Positions 34,863 through 43,832 of a stretch of 64,000 nucleotides of DNA are shown here, piece after piece. Both the position numbers and the translations under genes were made by a program. Origin of the DNA: Chitinophaga filiformis (GTDB lineage Bacteria; Bacteroidota; Bacteroidia; Chitinophagales; Chitinophagaceae); NCBI RefSeq assembly GCF_900102545.1, contig NZ_FNBN01000002.1, forward strand, positions 1,462,264 to 1,526,263, in the 5' to 3' direction. The notes below the pieces were generated by a model. It was not told where the DNA came from. It searched no databases and saw only the letters and a program-made list of their open reading frames with translations. Each line of letters starts with the position of its first letter. Positions within the stretch are counted from its first letter, which is position 1.

Positions 34863-37800
34863 ATGCAATTGATGCCTTTCTCCGAAAGCAATGTACTGTG
34901 CTTTGCCCGGAGCCAAACAATTCCACGATTACCAGTAAAACTATTACCGGCTATGAAACTAAAGCTGCTTTGTGTCATGATGATATTATTGCAGATACCC
35001 GCCTGGGCGAATGCACAAACAGTCAGCCTGTCGCTGCGGAATGCTTCATTGAACAAGGTTTTCGACGAGATACGAAAACAGACGGGATACACTTTCCTGT
35101 ATACGGACGAGCAGTTATTCCAGGGACGCGAAGTCTCCATTGATGTAAAAAATGTATCCCTGCAACAGGCGCTGGATGCATCTTTCAAAAATCAGCCACT
35201 CTCCTACACTATCTCCGACAAAACGATCATTGTAAAGAGGAAAGCGGTACAGTCCGCACCTACGCCTGCCGCTCCCGACAAGGAAGTAAAGGGGACTGTT
35301 ACCAATGAAAAAGGAGAACAACTACCCGGCGCTACCATCCAGGTGAAAGGCACTTCCAAAGGCGTGATCACCAATGAACGGGGAGAGTTCAGCATCGGTG
35401 TCCCGAATGATAATGCAGTACTGGTCATCTCTTCACTGGGTTACAACAAAATGGAAATACCCGTACAGGGAAAAACATCACTGCCCGTTACCCTGACTAC
35501 CTCATCTGCGAGTATAAACGAACTCGTAGTAGTAGGTTACGGCGAACAGAGAAGAGCTACACTAACGCATTCCATCACCACCGTATCAGCAGCTGCATTC
35601 CAGGACCAGCCGGTGAACCGCTTAGACCAGGTATTGCAGGGCAGAGCAGCAGGCGTGCAGGTGACCAATGCGGCTGGCTCTCCCGGAGGCGCGGTGAGGA
35701 TACGTATCAGGGGAGGCAACTCTATCAACGGCGACAATGGTCCGCTGTATGTAGTAGACGGCTTTGTAGGCGCAGAATTCTTTGCCATCAATCCTGATGA
35801 TATTGAATCGGTACAGGTATTGAAAGATGCTTCTGCGACTGCCATCTTCGGTAGCAGAGGTGCGAACGGCGTCATTATCATCACTACTAAAAAAGGGAAT
35901 AAAGGCGGACTGAAAGTGAACTTCACTTCACGCCTTTCCACTGCCAGCGTCATCAAAAAAATGGACCTGCTGAATGCAGCCGACTTTGCAGAAACCGCCA
36001 ATGCCCATGCACTTGCAGTAGGCACTGCCCAGCCATTCACGGCACAACAGATCAGCGACTTCCGTGCAAAAGGAGGGACCGACTGGCAGGATGAAATATT
36101 CCGCAGGGCGCCCGCACAGGAATACCTGTTAAGCCTTGCAGGTGGTAGCGACAAGACAAGCTATTTTATTTCCGGCAACTATCTCGACCAGGATGGTGTG
36201 ATCAACAACTCGTTTTATAAACGCTATACCTTAAGATCTAATATCAGTTCAACACTGTCATCCAAAGTCACTGCATTTCTCAATATTACAGGTTCCTACA
36301 GCGAAGCGCAGAATGTAGACATTCCGGCCGATGGCCCCAGCAGCCCGCTGGCACAGGCTATCACCTGGTCTCCTACCGTGCCTGTCAGGAAAGCCGATGG
36401 TAGTTTTACGATTACAGATCCTGTAGGTTCTGTTTTCTATAACCCGGTTGCGCTGACTGTAGATAGGCTGGCGGTAACAGACAGGATGCTGGCCAATGCA
36501 ATAGGCGGTTTCAAATTTGACGTGCTCCGCGGACTGACCTTCAATACGCAATACGGTGTCAACTACCTCGAGTATGAGAATAAGAGTTTTGGTGGTAAAG
36601 CCACCAACTCCGGCAGCGCTACCAGCAGTCTCCGTTCCAACAAAGAGATCAGATTACAAAGTACCAATACGCTGAACTATCACCGGGTATTCAATAATAC
36701 ACATAACCTGGATATCACGGCCGTATCAGAGTATCAGCAAACCACCTACAACTATCTATCTGCAGGCGCATCCAACCTGACTTATGAATCATTCCTCTGG
36801 AACAATCTCGCTTTAGGTACGCCAGGCAGCCCTGCTTCCGGATATTCCAGGTCAGCACTATTTTCATTAGTAGGTCGTGTGAATTATGGCTATAAAGATA
36901 AATACCTGCTCTCTGCGGCACTGAGAAGAGACGGCGCATCTAAATTCCTGGGTAATAACAAGTACAGTTATTTTCCGTCTGTCTCTGTCGGCTGGGTCAC
37001 TACTAATGAACCTTTCATGCAGCAGGCACGTTTCATCAGCAACCTGAAATTGCGTGGCAGCTGGGGCTCTACCGGTAGTCAGAGTGTGAACGCTTATAGC
37101 ACCTTTTCTTCTTATTCCAGGATGATCGCATCGTTTACCAATTCCACTTTCCTCAATGGAATAGTAATGGGTAACATCGGCAATCCCGATTTGAAATGGG
37201 AAACTACAGAACAAAAGGACATAGGTATAGATGCAGGTTTCCTGAACGACAGGATCAATTTTTCTGCGGATTATTTTGTGAAAGACACCCGCGACCTGTT
37301 ACTGAATGAAAACCTGCCCATGTATCTTGGCGGCAATACCATTACAAGAAATGTAGGCGCGGTACAGAATAAAGGCTTCGAATTTTCAATAGAAGGCGCT
37401 GTCATCAACAAAGGTCCCATCACCTGGAACACCAGCCTGAATGCATCCTTTATCAAAAACAGGATACAAACACTCGGCGCAGGCAAAAAACTGATCTTTG
37501 ATCCGACCGATAGAAAGATCGGTGGTGGCATGTCTCCACAGTCAGAATTCGTGATCATGCCAGGACAGCCACTGGGCGCTATCTGGGGACTCACCTACCT
37601 GGGCACATGGAAACCCGGCGATAATAAAGCACAGGAATTTGGTGCGGTGCCGGGCGATGCACGATATCTTGACAAGGATAACAATGGCGTGATAGACGCC
37701 AACGATTATAGTGTGATCGGTACAGGTATTCCGCGTATATCCGCCGGCTGGAACAATACTATCACTTACAGGTCATTTACCTTGAACCTCCTCTGGCAGG

Positions 37801-38225
37801 GACTCTTCGGATTTGACAAACTGAACTACAACAAGGCTGCGGCCATGTATTACGGTGGTGATGCCCGTGAAGCTACTTCCGTGGATATTAAGAATCGCTA
37901 TATTCCCGGTGTGAATGAGACCTCAGACATTCCCGGTTTCAGCAGCACCAACAGGAACTTTACACAAAGCACCCGCTTCCTGGAAAAAGCCGACTTCGTG
38001 CGACTAAAGAACGTCAGCCTGTCTTATGATATCAAAAAACAACAACTAAAGAACCTGGTAGCTGTAAAGCTGTTCCTGAGCGCTACCAATCTTTTCACCA
38101 TTACCAGTTATAGCGGGATAGACCCCGAGGCCAACTCCTCTGCCGGCGATATCAGACAGGGCATCGATTTCGGCTCCTATCCTAATGCAAAGACCATCAC
38201 CGGTGGGGTTACACTGAGCTTTTAA
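34863..38225 (+). CDS. SusC/RagA TonB-dependent transporter with STN domain
   Basis: 1120 residues from MQLMPFSESNVL, whose long leader before the signal peptide (MKLKLLCVMMILLQIPAWANAQ) is typical for Chitinophagaceae SusC; 34953 is the alternative start. An STN domain follows (SLSLRNASLNKVFDEIRKQ, to about VKRK), then a carboxypeptidase-regulatory-like domain (VKGTVTNEKGEQLPGATIQ), the NELVVVGYGEQRR motif, the plug (RIRGGNSINGDNGPLYVVDG; DIESVQVLKDASATAIFGSR) and the barrel. The STN domain lets the transporter signal to FecR when its ligand binds. A hairpin (34769-34797, 7-bp stem) sits in the fecR-susC gap. Confidence 0.94.
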   Translation: MQLMPFSESNVLCFARSQTIPRLPVKLLPAMKLKLLCVMMILLQIPAWANAQTVSLSLRNASLNKVFDEIRKQTGYTFLYTDEQLFQGREVSIDVKNVSLQQALDASFKNQPLSYTISDKTIIVKRKAVQSAPTPAAPDKEVKGTVTNEKGEQLPGATIQVKGTSKGVITNERGEFSIGVPNDNAVLVISSLGYNKMEIPVQGKTSLPVTLTTSSASINELVVVGYGEQRRATLTHSITTVSAAAFQDQPVNRLDQVLQGRAAGVQVTNAAGSPGGAVRIRIRGGNSINGDNGPLYVVDGFVGAEFFAINPDDIESVQVLKDASATAIFGSRGANGVIIITTKKGNKGGLKVNFTSRLSTASVIKKMDLLNAADFAETANAHALAVGTAQPFTAQQISDFRAKGGTDWQDEIFRRAPAQEYLLSLAGGSDKTSYFISGNYLDQDGVINNSFYKRYTLRSNISSTLSSKVTAFLNITGSYSEAQNVDIPADGPSSPLAQAITWSPTVPVRKADGSFTITDPVGSVFYNPVALTVDRLAVTDRMLANAIGGFKFDVLRGLTFNTQYGVNYLEYENKSFGGKATNSGSATSSLRSNKEIRLQSTNTLNYHRVFNNTHNLDITAVSEYQQTTYNYLSAGASNLTYESFLWNNLALGTPGSPASGYSRSALFSLVGRVNYGYKDKYLLSAALRRDGASKFLGNNKYSYFPSVSVGWVTTNEPFMQQARFISNLKLRGSWGSTGSQSVNAYSTFSSYSRMIASFTNSTFLNGIVMGNIGNPDLKWETTEQKDIGIDAGFLNDRINFSADYFVKDTRDLLLNENLPMYLGGNTITRNVGAVQNKGFEFSIEGAVINKGPITWNTSLNASFIKNRIQTLGAGKKLIFDPTDRKIGGGMSPQSEFVIMPGQPLGAIWGLTYLGTWKPGDNKAQEFGAVPGDARYLDKDNNGVIDANDYSVIGTGIPRISAGWNNTITYRSFTLNLLWQGLFGFDKLNYNKAAAMYYGGDAREATSVDIKNRYIPGVNETSDIPGFSSTNRNFTQSTRFLEKADFVRLKNVSLSYDIKKQQLKNLVAVKLFLSATNLFTITSYSGIDPEANSSAGDIRQGIDFGSYPNAKTITGGVTLSF

Positions 38226-38236
38226 AGAATTATTTT

Positions 38237-39700
38237 ATGAAAAGAAGATTCCACATGAAAAAAATATACATGGTCATTTGCCTGCTGCTGACAGCAGGAT
38301 GCAGCAAACAGCTGACAGAAGATCCCCGCGGACTGGTAGGTGGTGCACAGGCATTGAGCAGCGTAGCGGGGCTGGAATCAGCCCTTACAGGCGCTTATGG
38401 TAGCCTGATGGTGCCCTGGAACAGCGGCTTTACTACAGTGTCGCAAATCGCTATGACGATGGGTGCTGATGATCTGACCACACATCCCGGCTCCAACAAG
38501 GAAGAGTTCAGGGAGTTTGACCGCTTCAACGTATCATCACTCAACAGCAGGATGAATCCTATCTGGCTGGGGTGTTACAAGACCATACAATCCACCACCA
38601 ATATCATCAACAACTACCAGCAGGTGCAGGACGGTACTACCGCTACTGTGAATGCCATTGTGGGCGAAGCAAGTTTCCTCCGGGCTTTGTGTTATTACTG
38701 GCTCACAAGGCTGTGGGGAGAAGTACCCATTATTCCTACCGAACAATATTCATCTGACCTGCTGAACATCACTAAAAGCGCTCCTGCTGACGTTTACAAG
38801 CTCATTGAAGCAGACCTGGCCCGCGCAGAAGAGATGGTACCAGATAAGAAACGCGACCCGGGAAGGCCCAATAAAGGCGCTGTAAAGGCATTGCTGGCGG
38901 ACGTATACCTCACAGAAGCCGGCTGGCCTTTGAAGGATCAGTCGAAATATGCACTGGCTGCAGCAAAAGCAAAAGAAGTAATAGACAACAAAGCTGCTTA
39001 CGGTTTTGATCTGTTCCAGGGCGATTATCTAAAGATCTTTGCTGGCGGCACTACCGAAGATGTATTCACTTTATTCACCCGCGGACAATGGTCTACCTAC
39101 AACTCATTTTATGGCTTGTCTACCATGCCTGAAAATGAAGGAGGCTGGAGCGATTTCTTTGCTGAATTGAAATTCTTCCGTGACTTCCCCGCAGGCAGCA
39201 GGAAAGACGCGACCTTCTCCACGGAATTTGTAGTAAACGGCGATACCATCCCCTGGCAGGAAACAACTACAAAGCACCCTTACTACAAAAAGTTTACTAT
39301 TCAGTCAGGCGCTAAAAATGTATATATGTCCAACAACCCTGTGATCATGATCCGTTATGCCCATGTGTTACTGATCTATGCAGAAGCACAGGCACGTGCT
39401 ACCGGCAGCCCCGATGCACAAGCCTATGCCGCGATGAATGCCGTACGACAGAGAGCCGGCCTTTCTCCATTGCCCGAAGGACTGCCAGGAAACGATTTTG
39501 CCGCAGCAGTAGTACAGGAACGCGCCTGGGAATTTGCAGGCGAATGGAACCGCTGGTTTGACCTGGTAAGACTGGAACAAGTCGAAGCTGCCAACGCTGA
39601 TAAAGACCCTGGCGATCTGGCGCCTGCAGGAACGATCACCAAACAGCAATACTGGATGCCTGTGCCGGGTGCTGACGCGATCATTAATCCGAATTTATAG
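38237..39700 (+). CDS. SusD/RagB family glycan-binding lipoprotein
   Basis: 487 residues. The signal peptide ends in LTAGC (lipoprotein); the first Met at 38237 or MKKIYMVICL at 38255 may be the start. SusD features: VAGLESALTGAYGSL, VGEASFLRALCYYWLTRLWGEVPII, MNAVRQRAGLSPLPEGL, RAWEFAGEWNRWFDLVRLEQ and the ending QYWMPVPGADAIINPNL. It follows susC by 11 bases. Together with the GH16 enzyme downstream it probably captures a beta-1,3-glucan such as laminarin or callose-like glucan. Confidence 0.94.
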   Translation: MKRRFHMKKIYMVICLLLTAGCSKQLTEDPRGLVGGAQALSSVAGLESALTGAYGSLMVPWNSGFTTVSQIAMTMGADDLTTHPGSNKEEFREFDRFNVSSLNSRMNPIWLGCYKTIQSTTNIINNYQQVQDGTTATVNAIVGEASFLRALCYYWLTRLWGEVPIIPTEQYSSDLLNITKSAPADVYKLIEADLARAEEMVPDKKRDPGRPNKGAVKALLADVYLTEAGWPLKDQSKYALAAAKAKEVIDNKAAYGFDLFQGDYLKIFAGGTTEDVFTLFTRGQWSTYNSFYGLSTMPENEGGWSDFFAELKFFRDFPAGSRKDATFSTEFVVNGDTIPWQETTTKHPYYKKFTIQSGAKNVYMSNNPVIMIRYAHVLLIYAEAQARATGSPDAQAYAAMNAVRQRAGLSPLPEGLPGNDFAAAVVQERAWEFAGEWNRWFDLVRLEQVEAANADKDPGDLAPAGTITKQQYWMPVPGADAIINPNL

Positions 39701-39730
39701 CGTATATAACCCACACTTAAAATTTCCGTT

Positions 39731-42250
39731 ATGAAAAACATCTCAACACTGCTCGTGTTGCTGGGGCTATTGCTATGCAATAAACTCAGTGCACAATTTA
39801 TGCTACTCGACGACATGGAGGGTAATGGTCCCTGTTCAGGAAGATGGACCTATTACGCCGGCAATACCACTACCGGCAAGGTGCAGTTCGGCGTGCCGAA
39901 CCCTGCCCCCTCCACCCTCAATCCCAGTCCCCTGGTGGCTAAGTTCATCAAGGACACCAGCTGTTTTGAATACATGACCGCCGGTGTATCTCTTACCGAC
40001 TCCTTTGATCTGAGCACAAACAGCGTGTTTAAAATGCTGGTATATGCCAGCACCAAAGACGAGATCATGTTCAAACTGCAGCCCGGCAGCAACTATGGTA
40101 AGGCTGTGTATTTCACCTACAAAGTGAGCCAGGTCAATCACTGGGAAGAAGCCACCTTCAACTTCCAGAGCGTGAAAAACAGAACAGACCTGAACCGTGT
40201 GGAAGTACATTTCATTGATGGCAAAAAAGCGAATGGTATCCTGTATTTCGACCTTGTACAGGCGCCTAACCCGACGAACATCACCATCTCAGGTCCCAAT
40301 ATTCCTATGGGACAGGAAGACGACAAAGTGATCACTGCAAAGGTGAACGGCACCACCTTTAAACCTGCGCTGACACTCGCCAACTGGACATCTACCAATC
40401 TCCCCACCGGTGTATCCATCGGCAGTGTGCAACGTCTCACTGACTCCACCGCCGCTATTACGCTGAGTGGTAACTCACCTGATAATTATTCTACCAGAAC
40501 GCTGAAGCTGACCATATCAGGACAGGAGCTGGCCGTTGCCAATGCCGCTACCTATCCGGCCAAAGGGACAGTTACATTCGACGGTAATCCCGGCTGGACC
40601 ATGATCTATGACGATGAATTTGATGTAGCCGGCAAACCTGATGTCACCAAATGGACAGTCGATCCCCGGCCTAAAGGATGGATCAACGGGGAACAACAGG
40701 TGTATACGGATACCACCTACGACAATGCAAAGGTGCGCAACGGAGAATTGGTCATTACCGGTAGAAGGGATTATCCTACCGGCGACAGTACAGCGCCCTG
40801 GTCATCCGCCCGTCTCATCTCTCAGAACAAAATGGACTTCAAATACGGTAAAGTAGAAGTACGGGCTAAGCTCCCCCGTGCACGCGGCTCCTGGCCCGCC
40901 ATCTGGCTCATGCCTACTACCAGCGCTTACGGTGCATGGCCAAAAAGCGGAGAGCTGGACATCATGGAACATGTAGGGAATAATTTCGGTACTGTTCTCT
41001 CCACCGTACACACACAAAACAACAACTGGACAAATGGCAGTCATCTTTCCGCTACAAAGAAGATCATGGATGTAGATACGGTATTCCATGTATATGCAAT
41101 GGAATGGACACCTGACTCAATACGCTTTACCTACGACAGCGTGAAGTGCTATACCTACGTCAATCCGCATACTGACTGGAAAGACTGGCCTTTCGATCAG
41201 AAGTTCCATATCATCCTCAACGTCGCTATTGGTGGCGGTATGGGTGGCGCCATTACAGCGGCTGACTTCCCCGACAGCATGACAGTAGATTATGTGCGTG
41301 TATACCAGAAAGGACTAGGCACGCCAATACTGGATACGATTATGCTCACGCCTGCTGATATAAGATTTATAGCCGGCAAACAACAGCAGTATACCGCGAA
41401 AGCATACGACCAGAACGGACAACCAATGGCTATTACGCCTACCTGGAACATCACCGGTAATGGCAACAGTATTACTTCCGGAGGATTGGCCTCACTGGAT
41501 ACATCAGGTATTGTCACGGTATCAGCAACCGTAAACGGCGTAACAAAATCAACCAGCACTTACGCTAATATCCGTATACCAAACTACAAACCTATACCGG
41601 TAAAAATAGAAGCAGAGCGCTTCGACAACTCCAACTCCTGCTGTACGGAACCTGCGTCCGATACCGGTGGCGGTCTGGATGTCAGCTTCATCGGTGCGGG
41701 TACCTGGTTTGAATATGACATCGCCGTACCACCCGACAGCGCAGATTACAGGATCGATTTCAGAGTAGCGGTAAGCACTGCCTGCAGCCTGAAGATACAG
41801 ATCAATGACAGCACCCTGCAAACAGTTAACCTGCCTGTAACCGGTGGCTGGCAGAACTGGAGCACGGTTTCTTCAGCACCCATTAAATTCAGTCCCGGCA
41901 ATCAAACGATCCGTATCTATTCCAATGCTTCCGGCTGGAACTTCAACTGGCTGAACATTGTACGGGATAGTTCAGCAGCAGCGCGTATAGCATATGCGGC
42001 GCCTGCGGTAATTCTGAAGGATGAAAAACTGCATGTCTATCCCAATCCTACTTCGGGGCAATTAACGATAGATCTGCAAGGGAAGAATTATAAAACACTC
42101 ACGCTGCTGGATGTACAGGGCAATGTGATCAGGCAGTGGGGTATAAGACCCGGTGAGAAACAGCTCACCCGCGACCTGGGATTCCTGCCTGCGGGCACTT
42201 ACTTCCTGCGGTTTGACAGGCAGCAGGCGTTTAAGTTCTTGAAACTCTGA
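39731..42250 (+). CDS. GH16 endo-beta-1,3-glucanase-like enzyme with CBM6 and type IX sorting tail
   Basis: 839 residues, signal peptide to about residue 22. Residues ~24-180 form a carbohydrate-binding-like beta-sandwich. The GH16 domain lies at about 288-560, with the catalytic motif GELDIMEHVG: Glu408 nucleophile, Asp410, Glu413 acid/base. WPAIWLMPT and PFDQKFHIILNVAIGG support a laminarinase-type fold. An Ig-like linker (about 570-650) is followed by a CBM6 domain (about 655-775: IEAERFDNSN, ADYRIDFRVA). The last ~75 residues (VYPNPTSGQLTIDL, LPAGTYFLRFDRQ) are a type IX secretion C-terminal domain, so the enzyme is exported to the surface by that route. It is the last gene of the operon, before a strong terminator. 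Confidence 0.93.
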   Translation: MKNISTLLVLLGLLLCNKLSAQFMLLDDMEGNGPCSGRWTYYAGNTTTGKVQFGVPNPAPSTLNPSPLVAKFIKDTSCFEYMTAGVSLTDSFDLSTNSVFKMLVYASTKDEIMFKLQPGSNYGKAVYFTYKVSQVNHWEEATFNFQSVKNRTDLNRVEVHFIDGKKANGILYFDLVQAPNPTNITISGPNIPMGQEDDKVITAKVNGTTFKPALTLANWTSTNLPTGVSIGSVQRLTDSTAAITLSGNSPDNYSTRTLKLTISGQELAVANAATYPAKGTVTFDGNPGWTMIYDDEFDVAGKPDVTKWTVDPRPKGWINGEQQVYTDTTYDNAKVRNGELVITGRRDYPTGDSTAPWSSARLISQNKMDFKYGKVEVRAKLPRARGSWPAIWLMPTTSAYGAWPKSGELDIMEHVGNNFGTVLSTVHTQNNNWTNGSHLSATKKIMDVDTVFHVYAMEWTPDSIRFTYDSVKCYTYVNPHTDWKDWPFDQKFHIILNVAIGGGMGGAITAADFPDSMTVDYVRVYQKGLGTPILDTIMLTPADIRFIAGKQQQYTAKAYDQNGQPMAITPTWNITGNGNSITSGGLASLDTSGIVTVSATVNGVTKSTSTYANIRIPNYKPIPVKIEAERFDNSNSCCTEPASDTGGGLDVSFIGAGTWFEYDIAVPPDSADYRIDFRVAVSTACSLKIQINDSTLQTVNLPVTGGWQNWSTVSSAPIKFSPGNQTIRIYSNASGWNFNWLNIVRDSSAAARIAYAAPAVILKDEKLHVYPNPTSGQLTIDLQGKNYKTLTLLDVQGNVIRQWGIRPGEKQLTRDLGFLPAGTYFLRFDRQQAFKFLKL

Positions 42251-42268
42251 TATTCGACTGTTAATACT

Positions 42269-42319
42269 ATAAAATGAAAGAAGGGCGCCCGCGAAAACGG
42301 CGCCCTTCTTTCATTTTAT
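42269..42319 (+). terminator. Strong bidirectional terminator after GH16 gene
   Basis: A 21-bp perfect stem (42269-42289 with 42299-42319, 9-base loop) built around GAAGGGCGCC and its complement, with A-rich and T-rich flanks. It ends the ECF/FecR-controlled operon. Confidence 0.9.
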
Positions 42320-42444
42320 GACGAATACAATTTTCGACATTTTGGAGCGATTCTTCTTAACAAATCTAAATATCGTTATTTTTTGATATTGGGCATTAAT
42401 AATAATGCTACTTAGCGCAAAAACTACCAAAATGAAGAAGCCCT

Positions 42445-42483
42445 AAATAAAAATAGGGTGTGCCAACATTGACACACCCTATT
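42445..42483 (-). terminator. Terminator of the sugar dehydrogenase gene
   Basis: An 11-bp perfect stem (42452-42462 with 42473-42483). On the minus strand it is followed by a TTTTTATTT tract. It closes the leftward gene that ends at 42503. Confidence 0.85.
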
Positions 42484-42502
42484 CCATAAATCGAATGGCG
42501 TA

Positions 42503-43753
42503 CTACTTCTTATGAATACTATACAATCTGCCGTTATCGGTAACAGCATACAAAGCACCATCATTACCTTCTGTAATATCCCGGAACCGCTGCTCTTCCT
42601 TCTCCAGCAGCCTCTCCTCACCCACTACTTTATTGTTCTCTATCACCAGCCTGGCTATATGAATACTACTCAAACCACCAATAAACAGGTTGTTCTTCCA
42701 CTCAGGAATACCTTTACCGGAATAGAACGTAATCCCACTGGGAGATAACACAGGATCCCAGTAATAAACTGGCTGCTCAAGCCCTTCCTTCTGCTGAATA
42801 CCCTCACCTACCTTATCGCCTTTATACTCTATACCATAAGTGATAATCGGCCAGCCATAGTTCTTACCAGGCTGAATGCGGTTCAACTCATCTCCTCCCC
42901 TTGGTCCGAACTCCGTTTCCCACAGATCGCCGGTGGCAGGATTAAATGCCAGTCCCTGTACATTACGATGGCCATAGCTATAGATCTCTGCACGTTTATC
43001 CGCCTGTCCTTCAAATGGATTGCCGGCAGCTGGTTTTCCGTCTTTTGTGATACGCAGTACTTTTCCCAGCGCGGAGTTCAGGTGCTGCGCCTGTGGCCTT
43101 GTTTCCAGGTCAGAACGTTCGCCTGTGCTGATCACCAGGTTGCCTTCTTTGTCAAAGACAATCCTTCCTCCGTAATGCAATGTTCCTTTATATGCGGGAG
43201 TAGCACGGTAAATAACCGTTGCACCTTCTATTTTCTTTTCATCTGCGGATAATTTCCCTTTCGCTACAGCGGTTAAATTACCTTCAGGAAGTGGTTCGGA
43301 AAATACCCAGTATACGATCCTGTTATTACTAAAGTCAGGATCTACACGTACACCGAGTAATCCTCCCTGTCCGTCGGGATTCACCTTTGGAAGACCGGTA
43401 ATAGGTTCACTCAGTTGTCCGCTGGTAGTGGCAATACGCATAACACCTTTTTTCTCCGTAATAAGGAGCCTTCCGTCTGGCAGGTTGGTAATGCCCCAGG
43501 GACTTTCCAGTTTATCAGTCAATACGGTGCCCTCATAGGGCGTTTTAGTCTTCACACCAGCAATACGTGTTTGTCCCGGGAATGCCGGTTTATAATCCGT
43601 ATTAGGTGCTTTCGTCTCTACCGGAGCAGTAGAGCTGTCAGTCGTAGTCCCGGCGGAATCTGTTCCGTTCTCGTTAGGGTGTCCAGATGGCGTGCTACAG
43701 GATGCGAGGGCTAAGGCAGCCCCGGTGAAGATAGCCTGAATATATGTTCTCAT
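42503..43753 (-). CDS. PQQ-dependent aldose dehydrogenase, lipoprotein
   Basis: 416 residues. A signal peptide with lipobox ALASC (Cys about 19) precedes a Ser/Thr/Pro-rich linker (about 20-50). The rest is a six-bladed beta-propeller of the glucose/sorbosone dehydrogenase family (YliI-like): ESPWGITNLPDGRLLITEKKG, QGGLLGVRVDPDF, LHYGGRIVFDKEGNLVIS, SYGHRNVQGLAFNP, WETEFGPRGGDELNRI, KNYGWPIITYG. It oxidises aldose sugars to lactones in the periplasm, passing electrons to the respiratory chain. It is monocistronic. Its position after the GH16 locus could be coincidence or a use of released glucose. Confidence 0.9.
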   Translation of the reverse strand: MRTYIQAIFTGAALALASCSTPSGHPNENGTDSAGTTTDSSTAPVETKAPNTDYKPAFPGQTRIAGVKTKTPYEGTVLTDKLESPWGITNLPDGRLLITEKKGVMRIATTSGQLSEPITGLPKVNPDGQGGLLGVRVDPDFSNNRIVYWVFSEPLPEGNLTAVAKGKLSADEKKIEGATVIYRATPAYKGTLHYGGRIVFDKEGNLVISTGERSDLETRPQAQHLNSALGKVLRITKDGKPAAGNPFEGQADKRAEIYSYGHRNVQGLAFNPATGDLWETEFGPRGGDELNRIQPGKNYGWPIITYGIEYKGDKVGEGIQQKEGLEQPVYYWDPVLSPSGITFYSGKGIPEWKNNLFIGGLSSIHIARLVIENNKVVGEERLLEKEEQRFRDITEGNDGALYAVTDNGRLYSIHKK

Positions 43754-43832
43754 ACCTTCAATTTAATTTAAATAATTGATTTGTCTGGTAGTGATATGTT
43801 GGGTGGTTGTCAGAGGGAACTGACGGCAGCAA

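Noticed and set aside
43805..43824. Small GTCAG...CTGAC hairpin before the PAS kinase end as a terminator
   Set aside because: It has a five-base stem with no T-run and is too weak to call.
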